This document shows, one piece after another, positions 18,752-28,955 of a DNA stretch of 64,000 nt. Made by a program: the position numbers and the translations under genes. The stretch is taken from assembly GCF_016653615.1 (NCBI RefSeq), contig NZ_CP067393.1:2247673-2311672 (forward strand), in the 5' to 3' direction. Source of the DNA: Entomomonas asaccharolytica. GTDB taxonomy: Bacteria > Pseudomonadota > Gammaproteobacteria > Pseudomonadales > Pseudomonadaceae. Position 1 is the first letter of the stretch. Every line of letters starts with the position of its first letter. The notes under the pieces were generated by a model. It was given only the letters and a program-made list of their open reading frames with translations, had not been told where the DNA came from and ran no database searches.

Positions 18752-19366
18752 ATGTCACTTACCTCCATCTTCTTCATCCATCTGTTAGCCCTCGCTAGTC
18801 CAGGCCCAGATTTTGTTTTTATTTCACAAATAGCCGCTAACTACAATAAAAAAAGTACTATCTTGGCTATCTTAGGTGTTTGCAGTGCAATTGCTATTTG
18901 GGCGCTATTAGCAATCAGTGGCTTGAATATTATCATTCAACACACGCCTATTATTTATAAAGTATTGTTGTTATTAGGTGGCAGTTATTTAATTTGGTTA
19001 GGTGTCTCTGCTATTAAAAGCAGCTTTAATAAAACGCAATTAATGGCTACTGAACATAGTAGGCAACATCGTTTTTTTATCAAAGGTTTTATGACTAACC
19101 TAGCTAATCCAAAAGCCCTAGCCTATTTTGGTAGTATTTTTTCAGTTGCCGTTGCTAATGCAACGCCTCATACGTTGTTATTAATGTTTATATTAATAGT
19201 AATGGAAAGCTTACTATGGTTTTATTTGGTGGCAACATTATTTTCTACCCGTTGGGTGGCGGACTGGTATCAAAAGCGGCTTAACAAAATTAATCTTATC
19301 TGTGGCCTAGCCTTTGTCCTTTTCGGGTTAGGATTAATTTATCGTCTGTTTTTTAATATTCTTTAA
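18752..19366 (+). CDS. LysE/RhtB-family amino-acid exporter
   Basis: A 204-residue inner-membrane protein with about six spans. The RhtB signature near the N-terminus is present (ALASPGPDFVFISQ) and so is GFMTNLANPKALAYFGSIFS in the middle. Members export homoserine, threonine, leucine or related metabolites; the substrate is unknown here. The ATG has no strong ribosome binding site. ynfA starts 9 nt after its stop, so the two are co-transcribed. Confidence 0.9.
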   Translation: MSLTSIFFIHLLALASPGPDFVFISQIAANYNKKSTILAILGVCSAIAIWALLAISGLNIIIQHTPIIYKVLLLLGGSYLIWLGVSAIKSSFNKTQLMATEHSRQHRFFIKGFMTNLANPKALAYFGSIFSVAVANATPHTLLLMFILIVMESLLWFYLVATLFSTRWVADWYQKRLNKINLICGLAFVLFGLGLIYRLFFNIL

Positions 19367-19375
19367 GGCATTTCC

Positions 19376-19693
19376 TTGAAAACACTGATCCTTTATTTGT
19401 TAACCGCGTTTGCAGAAATTATCGGCTGTTACTTGCCTTATGTATGGTTAAAACAAAATGGTTCAGCATGGTTATTAATTCCTGCGGCTATAAGTTTAGC
19501 TATTTTTGCATGGCTGCTAACATTACATGATGCTGCATCAGGCAGAGTGTATGCTGCCTATGGTGGTGTTTATATTAGTGTAGCTATTTTCTGGCTATGG
19601 GGAGTAGATGGCATAAAACCTTCACTATGGGATATTGTAGGTGTGTTAGTAGCTTTGGCTGGAATGGCTATTATTGCTTTTCAACCACGTTAA
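19376..19693 (+). CDS. ynfA: YnfA (UPF0060) small membrane protein
   Basis: A 105-residue protein with four membrane helices, homologous to E. coli Ynf[34 protein letters not shown] and [15 protein letters not shown] are family-conserved. It resembles small multidrug resistance dimers; an export role is likely but not proven. It starts at a TTG with AAGG 7 nt upstream, 9 nt after the LysE-type gene. Confidence 0.93.
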   Translation: MKTLILYLLTAFAEIIGCYLPYVWLKQNGSAWLLIPAAISLAIFAWLLTLHDAASGRVYAAYGGVYISVAIFWLWGVDGIKPSLWDIVGVLVALAGMAIIAFQPR

Positions 19694-19808
19694 TAGGCTG
19701 GGCATGTACATTTATTGTTTATAGAAATTATCTATTATTTACACAGCCACTGATAACACTCGTTCTTAAATCGCTATGCTTTAATTCACAAAGAGTTTTT
19801 TACAACCA

Positions 19809-20438
19809 TTAATTGACCTGATAAGCCAAACCCTCTTGGGTAATTTTAATTAGTTGTACACCTTTACTGCCAGCTTGTGTTTGTATCTTGAGCTTTTGTA
19901 ATCTTGGTAACTGCACCAAATAAACAGAAGTTGCACCTTGTTTTTGTAAAGGTTTACCAAATAATGATTCAACTAGATCAGGTTTTAGTTGTAAACGCAT
20001 TTTATTAGAAAACGTAGGATAAGAAGCAGCAGTAATTAACGGACAATATTCAGTAGGTAAGGTATTGCCTAATTTCATGACTACTTCGGTGACAGGTTGA
20101 GTTAGGTCTGTTCCCTTAGTAACAAACCATAACTGATGAGAATACCTCGGTAAACTATAACATTGGTAGTAACCTTTACCATTATATAAAGGAATACCCG
20201 TTTTAAAAACATCAGTAATTTCTGTTAACGTAGTAGATCCTAAAACGATAACTGCACTATTTATCCTTAAATGACTAGGAATATAATCCGAATCAATCAC
20301 AATAGCTTGCTCTGTTAACCTTTGATCAAAAGCCATTGTTGGTACATTAACTGCTGCTGGTAACTTATTTGCCTGCGCCATGACTTTACTAGCCCCAACC
20401 AACACTACTAAAGCCATTAGCAACAACTGATACTTCAT
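19809..20438 (-). CDS. Secreted protein of unknown function
   Basis: A 209-residue protein with a signal peptide (MKYQLLLMALVVLVGASKVMA, cleavage after VMA). The mature part is probably periplasmic, with two cysteines (YYQCYSLP and YCPLIT) that could form a disulfide, and alternating hydrophobics that suggest beta structure. AAGGAAG precedes the ATG. It lies 22 nt after clpA on the same strand and may be carried on that transcript. No family recognised. Confidence 0.7.
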   Translation of the reverse strand: MKYQLLLMALVVLVGASKVMAQANKLPAAVNVPTMAFDQRLTEQAIVIDSDYIPSHLRINSAVIVLGSTTLTEITDVFKTGIPLYNGKGYYQCYSLPRYSHQLWFVTKGTDLTQPVTEVVMKLGNTLPTEYCPLITAASYPTFSNKMRLQLKPDLVESLFGKPLQKQGATSVYLVQLPRLQKLKIQTQAGSKGVQLIKITQEGLAYQVN

Positions 20439-20460
20439 ACTACTTCCTTAATAAACGCTA

Positions 20461-22719
20461 CTACGCAGGTTCAACAATTTGCTCGATATTAAAGGTTAAT
20501 TGATCGTTACTCATATCAACGTGAACAATACCACCTTGCTCCGCTAACTTGCCAAATAAAATTTCTTCAGCAAGCGGACGTTTTAATTTTTCTTGAATTA
20601 AACGAGCCATTGGTCTCGCACCCATTTGCGGATCGTAACCATTTTTCGCTAACCAACTTCTAGCTTGCTCAGAAATCTCAAGTTGTACTTGTTTTTCCTC
20701 TAGTTGTACCTGTAATTCCACCAAGAATTTATCCACAATACTCTTCAATACATCATCACTTAAACGACCAAACTGAATAATCGCATCTAAGCGGTTACGG
20801 AACTCAGGCGAAAATGCTTTCTTAACCACTTCCATGGTATCGGTTGAATGATCTTGCTGAGCAAAACCAATCGATGCCCTAGCAGCAGATTGAGCGCCTG
20901 CATTAGAAGTCATAATCAAGACAACATTTCTAAAATCAGCCTTACGTCCATTATTATCGGTTAAGGTGCCATGATCCATGACTTGCAACAATAAATTAAA
21001 GATTGCAGGGTGTGCTTTTTCAATTTCATCTAACAACAATACACAATGAGGCGTTTTGGTGATGGCTTCTACTAACAATCCCCCCTCATCAAAACCTACA
21101 TAGCCTGGAGGCGCACCAATTAGACGAGAAACAGAATGCTGCTCCATATATTCAGACATATCAAAGCGAATTAGCTCAATACCTAATGCGCGACTTAACT
21201 GTTTGGCAACCTCTGTTTTACCTACCCCTGTAGGCCCAACAAATAAAAATGATCCTACAGGCTTATCAGGTGCTTTTAAGCCAGCGCGAGAAAGTTTAAT
21301 AGCCGAAGCTAATGAACTGATTGCAGCATCTTGCCCAAATACAGTTAACTTAAGATCACGTTCTAAGTTGCGGAGTAATTCTTTATCTGAGGCATTAACA
21401 CTTTTTGATGGTACCCGCGCCATTTTTGCAATAATAGCTTCCACTTGTGGAACATCGATACACTTCACCCTCTCATCAGCTACTTGTAACTGCTGATAGG
21501 CACCAGCCTCATCGATTACATCAATCGCCTTATCTGGCATATGGCGGTCTGAAATATGCCGTGCTGCTAATTCCGCAGCCGCTTTAAGGGCTTCATCGGT
21601 ATAGGCAATATGATGGTGTTCCTCGAAACGCGATTTCAGACCTTGCAAAATACGAATAGTATCAGCCACTGAAGGTTCAACAACATCTACTTTCTGGAAA
21701 CGACGTGATAAAGCATGATCCTTCTCAAAAATACCACGATATTCTTTAAAGGTGGTTGAACCCACACAACGAATTTGACCACTACTCAGTGCAGGTTTCA
21801 GCAAGTTAGACGCATCCATTGCACCACCTGTAGTAGCACCAGCACCAATTATGGTATGAATTTCATCGATAAATAAAATCGCATCGGTGCGTTTTTTCAA
21901 ATCTTTGAGTACCGCTTTAAAACGTTTTTCAAAATCACCACGATACTTAGTACCTGCTAATAAAGCCCCTAAATCTAAGGAATAAATAACACTGCCTTTT
22001 AATAGTTCGGGTACTTGTCCATCGACAATACGTTTTGCTAACCCCTCAACAATGGCTGTTTTACCAACCCCTGCCTCACCCACCAATAGAGGATTATTCT
22101 TACGACGACGTGCCAATATCTGAGCCACCCGTTCAACTTCTTGTTCTCTACCCACCAAAGGATCAATTAATCCTTGTTCTGCCAATTCATTTAAGTTTGT
22201 CGCATAGGCTTCAAGAGGCTTCTTCTCTACCACATTGTCTGGTGATTCTTCTTTAATTTCTTCGCCAGTGACATCTTCAATATCGGTTTTACCAATACCA
22301 TGTGAAACATAGCTCACCACATCTAAACGGGTGATACCTTGTTTTTTCAATAAATAAACAGCTTGGCTTTCCGTTTCGCTAAAAATAGCGACTAACACAT
22401 TGATACCACTGACTTCATTTTTACCAGAACTTTGCATATGAAAGACTGCGCGCTGTAATACACGGTGAAATCCCAACGTTGCATCGGTTTGGGTGTCTTT
22501 ATCGGTATCAGCAATACGTGGCGTGGTTTGCTCTATAAATTCTGCTAGCTCTTTCGCCAGTTTTTTAAGATCAATCTTACAAGCTTGCAACACTCTGGCA
22601 GCATCTTCGTTATCTAACAAAGCTAATAACAGATGTTCTACTGTAATAAACTCATGACGTTTCAAGCTAGCTTCACGAAAAGCCGCATTAATGGTTTCTT
22701 CAAGCGCTTTATTTAACAT
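20461..22719 (-). CDS. clpA: ATP-dependent Clp protease ATPase subunit ClpA
   Basis: A 752-residue AAA+ unfoldase that feeds proteins to ClpP. It has the N-domain repeats (about 1-145), Walker A of D1 ([14 protein letters not shown]), Walker B ([14 protein letters not shown]), Walker A of D2 ([14 protein letters not shown]), and a ClpP-docking loop region in D2. The reading frame can be opened from a GTG at 22725, but the ATG at 22719 gives [14 protein letters not shown], matching family starts. The adaptor gene clpS, normally directly upstream, is absent: no such gene is seen between 22720 and 23016. Confidence 0.97.
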   Translation of the reverse strand: MLNKALEETINAAFREASLKRHEFITVEHLLLALLDNEDAARVLQACKIDLKKLAKELAEFIEQTTPRIADTDKDTQTDATLGFHRVLQRAVFHMQSSGKNEVSGINVLVAIFSETESQAVYLLKKQGITRLDVVSYVSHGIGKTDIEDVTGEEIKEESPDNVVEKKPLEAYATNLNELAEQGLIDPLVGREQEVERVAQILARRRKNNPLLVGEAGVGKTAIVEGLAKRIVDGQVPELLKGSVIYSLDLGALLAGTKYRGDFEKRFKAVLKDLKKRTDAILFIDEIHTIIGAGATTGGAMDASNLLKPALSSGQIRCVGSTTFKEYRGIFEKDHALSRRFQKVDVVEPSVADTIRILQGLKSRFEEHHHIAYTDEALKAAAELAARHISDRHMPDKAIDVIDEAGAYQQLQVADERVKCIDVPQVEAIIAKMARVPSKSVNASDKELLRNLERDLKLTVFGQDAAISSLASAIKLSRAGLKAPDKPVGSFLFVGPTGVGKTEVAKQLSRALGIELIRFDMSEYMEQHSVSRLIGAPPGYVGFDEGGLLVEAITKTPHCVLLLDEIEKAHPAIFNLLLQVMDHGTLTDNNGRKADFRNVVLIMTSNAGAQSAARASIGFAQQDHSTDTMEVVKKAFSPEFRNRLDAIIQFGRLSDDVLKSIVDKFLVELQVQLEEKQVQLEISEQARSWLAKNGYDPQMGARPMARLIQEKLKRPLAEEILFGKLAEQGGIVHVDMSNDQLTFNIEQIVEPA

Positions 22720-23016
22720 AGACACACCCGCTATATTGAATTCAAACTATTTACGACTTAATACATTAGCATATTGTATATTTTTTAAAATAGTTATTTT
22801 ATTTATCCAAATAATTCTTTAATCACTTAGAAACAGCCAATGATACTACGGTGACATTTTATCATAACTGGATTTTATTGAATATCAGCCAGCTTATCTC
22901 TTACAAAGATAAAAGAATATCTCTTGAGTAAAGTTATAAACTTATCCATAATTCTATATTATAAGAGTTAATAATCATTCCCTCGTTCTGCTATAAAAAT
23001 AAGTTTATCCATTATC
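22720..23016. other. Divergent promoter region clpA / fsr-like
   Basis: About 300 bp with no gene. In Pseudomonas clpS would be here. A few TTATCCA-like strings occur, but not in a spacing that suggests an origin. No clear hairpin. Confidence 0.5.
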
Positions 23017-24237
23017 ATGAATCAACAACAAGCTGCTGTTAATAGCCATAACAAACTGTTTTTATCCATTATTCTAATGGTTAGCTGTGCCCATTTAATG
23101 AATGACCTCATTCAATCAATGCTCACTGCTACTTATCCACTGCTAGAAGAAAAGTTTCGTTTAAGTTTTGCACAAATAGGCTGTATTAGCCTTGTTTATC
23201 AAATTACTGCCTCTATCCTACAGCCAGCCATTGGCCTTTACACTGACAAACACCCCAGACCTTATCTATTACCGCTGGGTATGGCTTCTACTACTTGTGG
23301 TTTAATTATGTTAGCCTTAGCCAGTAATTTTTCTTTATTACTGGTGTCAGCTGCCTTTTTAGGGGTTGGTTCCTCTACTTTTCACCCCGAAGCCTCTCGT
23401 GTAGCACGTAATGCTTCTGGTGGCAAATTCGGCTTTGCGCAATCGGCTTTCCAAGTGGGTGGAAACTTTGGCTCATCACTTGGACCCTTGTTAGTCAGCT
23501 TTATTGTGTTAAGACACAACCAACAAAGCTATATTTTATGGTTTGTTGTATTTGGTATTGCAGGTATCCTATTACTTATGCGCATTAGTGCTTGGAGTGC
23601 CAAGCATCTAAAAGCAAGCAAAGGGCGCGCACCAATGGATTTAACCTTGCCCTTTAGTAAGCAAAAAACCATACTCGCGCTATCTATTTTAGGTATTTTA
23701 ATTTTCTCGAAATATTTCTATATGGCTAGTATGAGTAACTATTATTCATTTTATTTAATAGAAAAATTTAATCTTTCCAAAGATCACGCGGTACTTTTTT
23801 TATTCTTATTTTTAGCCTCTGTGGCAGTTGGTACTTTTGCTGGTGGCCCAATTGGCGATCGGATTGGTCGTAAATATGTAATTTGGTTTTCTATCCTTGG
23901 GGCTGCTCCCTTTACCATAGCACTGCCCTTCGCCAATCTATTTTGGACAGGCGTATTAAGTGTACTGATTGGTCTTATTATTTCTTCTGCCTTTGCAGCT
24001 ATTGTAGTTTATGCTCAAGAATTAATACCTGGTCGAGTAGGTATGATTGCAGGCTTATTCTTTGGCTTTATGTTTGGCATGAGCGGTATTGCTGCGGCGG
24101 TATTAGGCTATATTGCTGACCAAACAAGCTTACAACATATTTTTCAATTCTGTGCTTTTTTGCCCTTATTAGGCGTTTTAACCCTGTTTTTACCTGATGT
24201 AGAAAGTTATCTTAAAAAACAACTCTACGTTAAATAA
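23017..24237 (+). CDS. fsr: MFS transporter, fosmidomycin-resistance (Fsr) type
   Basis: A 406-residue, 12-span efflux protein. The N-terminal part (CAHLMNDLIQSMLTATYPLL and LVYQITASILQPAIGLYTDK) and GVGSSTFHPEASRVAR are characteristic of Fsr-type exporters. The family pumps fosmidomycin and other compounds; the natural substrate is unknown. Single gene with a strong terminator at 24242, convergent with the next gene. Confidence 0.88.
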   Translation: MNQQQAAVNSHNKLFLSIILMVSCAHLMNDLIQSMLTATYPLLEEKFRLSFAQIGCISLVYQITASILQPAIGLYTDKHPRPYLLPLGMASTTCGLIMLALASNFSLLLVSAAFLGVGSSTFHPEASRVARNASGGKFGFAQSAFQVGGNFGSSLGPLLVSFIVLRHNQQSYILWFVVFGIAGILLLMRISAWSAKHLKASKGRAPMDLTLPFSKQKTILALSILGILIFSKYFYMASMSNYYSFYLIEKFNLSKDHAVLFLFLFLASVAVGTFAGGPIGDRIGRKYVIWFSILGAAPFTIALPFANLFWTGVLSVLIGLIISSAFAAIVVYAQELIPGRVGMIAGLFFGFMFGMSGIAAAVLGYIADQTSLQHIFQFCAFLPLLGVLTLFLPDVESYLKKQLYVK

Positions 24238-24241
24238 GCAT

Positions 24242-24270
24242 AAAAAAAGCCATCAATAGATGGCTTTTTT
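24242..24270. terminator. Bidirectional terminator
   Basis: AAAAAAAGCCATC / GATGGCTTTTTT stem with a 5-nt loop between two convergent genes. Confidence 0.92.
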
Positions 24271-24271
24271 A

Positions 24272-24706
24272 TTAGTCCCAATAAAGGGTATAAACATTAT
24301 AACCTGGGGGTACAGAAGGTGCAGCTAAAGGCATACCATAAATCCAGCCCTCATAAATGCGGCAATGTAAGGTTTCTACCCACTTTTCTGCATCAGATAA
24401 GGGAGCCATTGCATAAATATGAATCATATCTGCTGCTGGCCATACCTCTCTATTATTAAGCGACATTTCCCAATCTTCATGAATACTGACTAATACAGAA
24501 TAAACATTGGGTCGCCCCTCAATCCATTTCAATTGTGTATACATCTCAGCCAAGGTAGGTCTACCATCATCTACCTGTTCAGGAGCAATACTTGCTTCAT
24601 CATTATTACCAACAAAGAAATCATCTAGAGAAACAAAAGGCAAATCGCCTTCATTCTCATCAATCAATTCTTGGATTTTCTCCAATAGTTGTTCACGCTC
24701 TTGCAT
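24272..24706 (-). CDS. Cytosolic acidic protein of unknown function
   Basis: A 144-residue, acidic, soluble protein. The N-terminal helix (REQLLEKIQELIDENEG) is followed by a mixed region and an aromatic C-terminus ending YTLYWD. No signal peptide, membrane span or catalytic motif. The size, acidity and Trp/Tyr content resemble some immunity or regulatory proteins, but no toxin gene lies beside it, so no function is claimed. Single gene. Confidence 0.65.
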   Translation of the reverse strand: MQEREQLLEKIQELIDENEGDLPFVSLDDFFVGNNDEASIAPEQVDDGRPTLAEMYTQLKWIEGRPNVYSVLVSIHEDWEMSLNNREVWPAADMIHIYAMAPLSDAEKWVETLHCRIYEGWIYGMPLAAPSVPPGYNVYTLYWD

Positions 24707-24812
24707 AAGTTATTTTTACCCTTAACATCAAAAATGATTGTATTAAATCATCGATTTAAAATTTTCTTATAATAATCAATAAATTGCTCAAAATAGGCAA
24801 TTTTCTTAAACT

Positions 24813-24844
24813 ATCAGTATAACAAATCTGGCTGTTATACTGAT
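24813..24844. terminator. Hairpin downstream of dgt
   Basis: ATCAGTATAACA and TGTTATACTGAT form a perfect 12-bp stem with an 8-nt loop. T-rich sequence follows on the plus strand, less so on the minus strand where dgt would need it. Confidence 0.65.
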
Positions 24845-24906
24845 TATTTTTAATGAGTTAATTACTCAAAGTAATTAGTTTTTTTCTATATATAAAATCA
24901 AACCAA

Positions 24907-26238
24907 CTAGATTGGGCTAGACCGCCCAGTCATTTCTTTTGCCATTTCTGTGGCATAGTTATCAGTCATGCCTGCAATAAAATCGATCATGCGCATAACG
25001 GATTGATAGAGCGTCCAATTTGTTGTGGGCACATCATGACCTAATAAATCAAAAATACGCTTATTCTTAAATGACAACGTACCTTTATTATGTAATTCAA
25101 CAGCAGCACCACAAAAACTATTAAGTAAAATTTCCAACGTAGTATAAGCCCCTATCTCATGCAAGGTTTTTTGCTTATCTTGAAATATTTTTTCTCGTGC
25201 AATTTTTTTTGCTTTTAAGATACATTCTTTACTGGCAGTATCCATATACTCTGCCAAATCACCCACTAACTCGCCGCGCAATAAAACAGCTTGTTGTTTA
25301 ATAAAAGCCTCTGCGGCAGCATTGGTTAAATGGTCAATTGCTTTACCACGCAAAATAGCCAATTTACGTCTGCGACTACTGGTAGTATCTAATTGCTTAT
25401 TAAGGTTAGGATTACGTTCACTGACTAAATCCAACAATAAAGCTTCAACCTCCTCATAAGCTAACAGATCCATTTCTATACCATCTTCAAGATCAATCAA
25501 CCCATAACAGATATCATCCGCCACCTCCAATAAATACACCAGCGGATGACGTTGCCAACGTTGTGGAGAAATCTGTGGTAAGCCTAATTTATCTGCTATT
25601 TGTTGTAATAAAGGTAGCTCACTTTGATAACAACCAAACTTACACTTCTTATATCCTTCTGCTTCTGCATAGCGCGATGTCCAAGGGTATTTTAGATAAC
25701 TTCCTAAAGTGGCATACGTCAAACGCATACCGCCTTCATTTTGATGATACTCTAGCTGGGTTAGAATACGAAAACCTTGAGCATTGCCTTCAAAATTGAG
25801 AAAGTCTGCAAGTTCTACCTCATTCATACAGTCAAACCAACCTTTACTGGCTGCCTGTGAAAACCAATAGCGAAAGGCATCTTCACCTGAATGCCCAAAA
25901 GGCGGGTTACCAATATCATGGGCTAAACAGGCAGACTGCACAATAACCCCCAAATCAATAGGTAAACACCATTCGGGTAACTCATCTTTTAATAACTCAC
26001 CCACTAGCATACCCAGTGAACGACCAACCGATGCCACCTCTAAACTATGGGTTAAACGGGTATGAATAAGATCATTGCTAGACACAGGATGTACCTGCGT
26101 TTTACGCCCTAGACGACGAAATGCGCCAGAGAAAACCACGCGATCATAATCCTTATGAAACGGACTACGCCCTAATTCATCTGGGCTTAATACTGTTTTA
26201 CCTAATCTCTCAGGAGATAATAATAATTGCCAATTCAA
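24907..26238 (-). CDS. dgt: Deoxyguanosinetriphosphate triphosphohydrolase-like protein
   Basis: A 443-residue HD-domain enzyme that hydrolyses dNTPs to deoxynucleosides and tripolyphosphate, balancing nucleotide pools. Metal-binding HD motifs are seen: [18 protein letters not shown] and [20 protein letters not shown]. The start is a TTG with AGG about 9 nt upstream; the resulting N-terminus [14 protein letters not shown] resembles Pseudomonas dGTPases, supporting this choice. Length suits the anti-mutator type 2 family. Single gene with hairpins on either side. Confidence 0.95.
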   Translation of the reverse strand: MNWQLLLSPERLGKTVLSPDELGRSPFHKDYDRVVFSGAFRRLGRKTQVHPVSSNDLIHTRLTHSLEVASVGRSLGMLVGELLKDELPEWCLPIDLGVIVQSACLAHDIGNPPFGHSGEDAFRYWFSQAASKGWFDCMNEVELADFLNFEGNAQGFRILTQLEYHQNEGGMRLTYATLGSYLKYPWTSRYAEAEGYKKCKFGCYQSELPLLQQIADKLGLPQISPQRWQRHPLVYLLEVADDICYGLIDLEDGIEMDLLAYEEVEALLLDLVSERNPNLNKQLDTTSSRRRKLAILRGKAIDHLTNAAAEAFIKQQAVLLRGELVGDLAEYMDTASKECILKAKKIAREKIFQDKQKTLHEIGAYTTLEILLNSFCGAAVELHNKGTLSFKNKRIFDLLGHDVPTTNWTLYQSVMRMIDFIAGMTDNYATEMAKEMTGRSSPI

Positions 26239-26275
26239 AACAAACCTACAACGATAAAATCGTAAAATATAATAA

Positions 26276-26302
26276 GGGATAATAAAACTTATCTATTATC
26301 CC
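26276..26302 (-). terminator. Terminator downstream of the 151-residue gene
   Basis: GGGATAATA pairs with TATTATCCC; on the minus strand TTATTATATTTT follows. AT-rich and therefore modest. Confidence 0.6.
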
Positions 26303-26342
26303 CTAATTCCACTACGCTTGTAATAATTAATTAATAATAATT

Positions 26343-26798
26343 TTATGCCACTATTTCAAAGTTATTATTTTCACTTTCTCTTTGGTAACAAGCTATTGTA
26401 GCAACAGCATTGATATATTGTTTAATATCCAACAATAAACTTACTATTTCACTCACAGCATTTAACTTAGCAGTACTCTCCCCATAACTCATAATAATAT
26501 GGCTGGCCTTTTGCCGAGCCGCTTGAATTAACCCCGAACATAATTGCTGTTCACTGGTTATATAGCGCTTAATAAACAATGTTAAGCAATCCATATTAGC
26601 TTGTAATTGCCAAGCAATATTACACAAAGATTGACTCTTTATCAGACAATTTCTAATACTTCCCACTAATAAATCACATATAGATTCCGTTCTCTCATTA
26701 ATTGCAGTTATAGCATCAATCATTGCACAAGTTTCAACATAGGTATTAACTAAAAAGGCCTCTTCAGGGCTAGCTAATACGGTTATTACTTCTTGCAT
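26343..26798 (-). CDS. Unknown all-helical protein
   Basis: A 151-residue protein, almost wholly alpha-helical, with scattered cysteines (CAMIDA, CDLLVG, CLIKSQ, CNIAW, CLTLF, CSGLI). No signal peptide or membrane span. Strong ribosome site AAGGAGGAA 4 nt before the ATG, so it is likely well translated. Lies between dgt and another orphan gene of the same strand. No family recognised; the helical pattern could suit a four-helix bundle or a small chaperone-like fold, which is inference. Confidence 0.65.
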   Translation of the reverse strand: MQEVITVLASPEEAFLVNTYVETCAMIDAITAINERTESICDLLVGSIRNCLIKSQSLCNIAWQLQANMDCLTLFIKRYITSEQQLCSGLIQAARQKASHIIMSYGESTAKLNAVSEIVSLLLDIKQYINAVATIACYQRESENNNFEIVA

Positions 26799-27064
26799 GA
26801 TTCCTCCTTGTTATTATGTTTTTGTGTTATACCTCTTACTTCAAAGTACATTTGTATACAAACGAATTATCATTAACAACAAAAAAACATCTACAACACA
26901 GTGTCGCTGACTCTACCCTCCCTAATCATAATTTTTTATTATACTTAATAAGCGTAATAGCTATATATAACAGTAGTTATAACTTACCTAACAAAGTGTT
27001 ATACTCACCATATAGCTATCCTTATTAAGGGCTAACAGCATATAGTAAAAAACAACAATAAAAA
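26799..27064. other. Intergenic region
   Basis: No gene seen. A short plus-strand frame of 70 codons at 26816 has no ribosome site and low-complexity composition, and was discarded. Confidence 0.4.
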
Positions 27065-27094
27065 TTGAATTCAAATTTTATTTTTTGAATTCAA
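27065..27094 (-). terminator. AT-rich inverted repeat after the HTH gene
   Basis: TTGAATTCAAA and TTTGAATTCAA pair perfectly around an 8-nt loop; on the minus strand TTTTTATTG follows. It probably ends the transcript of 27100-27864. Confidence 0.65.
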
Positions 27095-27099
27095 GTTAA

Positions 27100-27864
27100 C
27101 TAATGGATAGGTAAATAATGGTTAGCTTCTTTTAAACATTTAGCAATGGTATGACTACTAGGGCAATCAAAACCTATACTGTCCCCATAAGTTTTAATGA
27201 TATTGGCCACTTTAAACTCTCTAGCGGGAGGTAATTGATTCATGCCTGCTAAAAGTGCTATTAACTTATACAGATTAGTACGTTCCTTACTATGTAATGG
27301 CTTATCTAGGTTATTTGTGATACACGTATTATTAATAAAGTCACGTAGATACTCGGTCTTTACCACCAACAATACATCTTTTGGTAATACATCAGCTATT
27401 GTCACTGCTGAGAGTTGCCCACCGCATTCCAAATAATTGACTAAGCGATAATAACAAGGCTGCGCCTCATCCTGTGCACTATCTTTTATAATAATTCCTT
27501 TATTATTTTCTGAATTAATTTTTAATGCATGCGAGGCACTACCATAATACCCTTGCTTAATAACTAATTGGCCATTGTATAAATTAACTAAATCATAACA
27601 ATAGCCTGCCTGTATTTGTATATACTGTCTATCAAACAAAATGTGGGTATTATTAACCTGTGTAGACATATTAATTATTGTTTCTAAATTTACCCCTTTC
27701 TCCACATAGCTAGAATTAATAAAATGCAAAGATAAAATTAACTTATTGTCTAAAGCTAATCTATAAACATCCTTCATTTTTACTTTTTCATTAAAAACAT
27801 TAGAAAGGCATTTAGCGGCTTCCTTAATAGTTAACCACTCTTTAAAACATAATAACTTATTCAT
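27100..27864 (-). CDS. Unknown protein with N-terminal helix-turn-helix-like segment
   Basis: A 254-residue protein. Residues 10-50 (WLTIKEAAKCLSNVF and MKDVYRLALDNK) resemble the excisionase-like HTH of proteins that choose among DNA sites. The middle is beta-rich and the C-terminal about 55 residues (LYKLIALLAGMNQLP ... SHTIAKCLKEANHYL) are helical and could be a second HTH. GGATAA precedes the ATG. The overall plan resembles uncharacterised proteins often found in prophage or island regions of Pseudomonas; no integrase is nearby. Confidence 0.65.
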   Translation of the reverse strand: MNKLLCFKEWLTIKEAAKCLSNVFNEKVKMKDVYRLALDNKLILSLHFINSSYVEKGVNLETIINMSTQVNNTHILFDRQYIQIQAGYCYDLVNLYNGQLVIKQGYYGSASHALKINSENNKGIIIKDSAQDEAQPCYYRLVNYLECGGQLSAVTIADVLPKDVLLVVKTEYLRDFINNTCITNNLDKPLHSKERTNLYKLIALLAGMNQLPPAREFKVANIIKTYGDSIGFDCPSSHTIAKCLKEANHYLPIH

Positions 27865-28122
27865 CTTTTATCCTTCATCATTATTATTGTAGTTAACTCG
27901 CACTCTCACTCAATATCAATACAAATCAATTTTAGAGATTAATGGTTGATAATTTAATCATCCTAATGTTGTATTTAATTAAACGTCCATTTAACATTCA
28001 AATGAAAAATTGTTATTTTGAAATTTATAGATAACTTGTAAGTAGTTATATGCAATATATTACATTAACTAATGATAACTTTTTCTCTACTAAGTCAAAT
28101 ATTTAACTATAGACAAATAAAA
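27865..28122. other. Intergenic region
   Basis: AT-rich, no gene or clear signal seen, other than the terminator at 28123 that closes the minus-strand operon to the right. Confidence 0.4.
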
Positions 28123-28141
28123 AACTCGCCTTAAGCGAGTT
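28123..28141 (-). terminator. Terminator of the yqjD-like operon
   Basis: AACTCGC and GCGAGTT form the stem with a 5-nt loop; on the minus strand TTTTTTATTTG follows directly, a good intrinsic terminator about 100 nt after the stop at 28242. Confidence 0.85.
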
Positions 28142-28241
28142 GGTTTTTTATAAAGATTTTCTACACATTGAGAGCATGATTTATGCCATATCATTTACTC
28201 AACGATAAGAGAATAAGGATGGTCATAAATTTATGAAATAC

Positions 28242-28583
28242 TTATTTTTTATGTCCTGCTAATAATGCTAATAACACTCCAGCCCCGGCAGCAATACCCA
28301 AGGTAGTTAATGGACGTTTTTGCACAAAATCGTTGGCCTTATTTAATATCTCTTTACCTTTGTCAGGTATTTTAATATCTGGGTTATTTAATAAAGGTTT
28401 GATTTCATCTAAATAACCAGCCATCTTATGGTGCAATACTGCGCCTTTTTCGGTACTGGTTAATAATTTTTCAATATTATCGAGAATCATTAGTACATTT
28501 AATGAAGGCTCTTGTTTATTAGCTTTTTCTGTCTCATCAATCACGGTAAGCTGTTGAGTCTCTGTTGCTAATTTATTTTCCAT
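28242..28583 (-). CDS. DUF883/ElaB-like membrane-anchored protein
   Basis: A 113-residue protein with a soluble helical part and a C-terminal membrane helix (TTLGIAAGAGVLLALLAG) preceded by QKRP, like the end of YqjD/ElaB proteins that tether ribosomes to the inner membrane. The N-terminal 30 residues are polar. AGGTAGG precedes the ATG. Last gene of a four-gene block with the terminator at 28123; 69 nt separate it from the gene upstream, more than the other gaps. Confidence 0.75.
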   Translation of the reverse strand: MENKLATETQQLTVIDETEKANKQEPSLNVLMILDNIEKLLTSTEKGAVLHHKMAGYLDEIKPLLNNPDIKIPDKGKEILNKANDFVQKRPLTTLGIAAGAGVLLALLAGHKK

Positions 28584-28652
28584 CGTTAACCTACCTACCT
28601 TAAAAAATAACCCTTACCTTTATTATAAGCAATAAATAAAGGGGCTTGTAAG

Positions 28653-28955
28653 CTATTTAAGCATTTTATGTAATAAACCAGGATAATTAATAATAATATA
28701 ACGCGCAGCTTTACCCAACCAACCAGCGCGACGCTTGCCTAAGATAGCAACTACTATCGCAATGCCAGTGAAAATGGCGCCTTTACCACTACTGTGTTGT
28801 TGGTTATCACTGGGAGTAAATAACCCCATTATGCGCTGCCCTGTTTTTAGAAAAGGCTGTGCTTGTTGCCTTAATGCTTGTCGTTGCTCTTGCAATTGTT
28901 GCTTAATAAGCACTTTACGTATTTCATAAGGAGTTAGCGGTTTTTGATCGGTCAT
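28653..28955 (-). CDS. YqjK-like protein
   Basis: A 100-residue protein. The N-terminal 45 residues are a Gln/Arg-rich helix (IRKVLIKQQLQEQRQALRQQ), followed by a hydrophobic stretch (GAIFTGIAIVVAILG). Its ATG overlaps the stop of the upstream gene as ATGA (28952-28955), so translation is coupled. The order yqjD-yqjE-yqjK in enterobacteria supports assignment as the YqjK-like member, though sequence similarity is only in general character. Confidence 0.7.
   Translation of the reverse strand: MTDQKPLTPYEIRKVLIKQQLQEQRQALRQQAQPFLKTGQRIMGLFTPSDNQQHSSGKGAIFTGIAIVVAILGKRRAGWLGKAARYIIINYPGLLHKMLK

Noticed and set aside
22720-23016. Several TTATCCA-like strings suggesting DnaA boxes or an origin
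   Set aside because: None matches the full TTATCCACA box, spacing is irregular, and no dnaA, dnaN or rpmH lies near.
26816-27028. 70-codon plus-strand frame
   Set aside because: No ribosome site and composition like AT-rich noncoding DNA.
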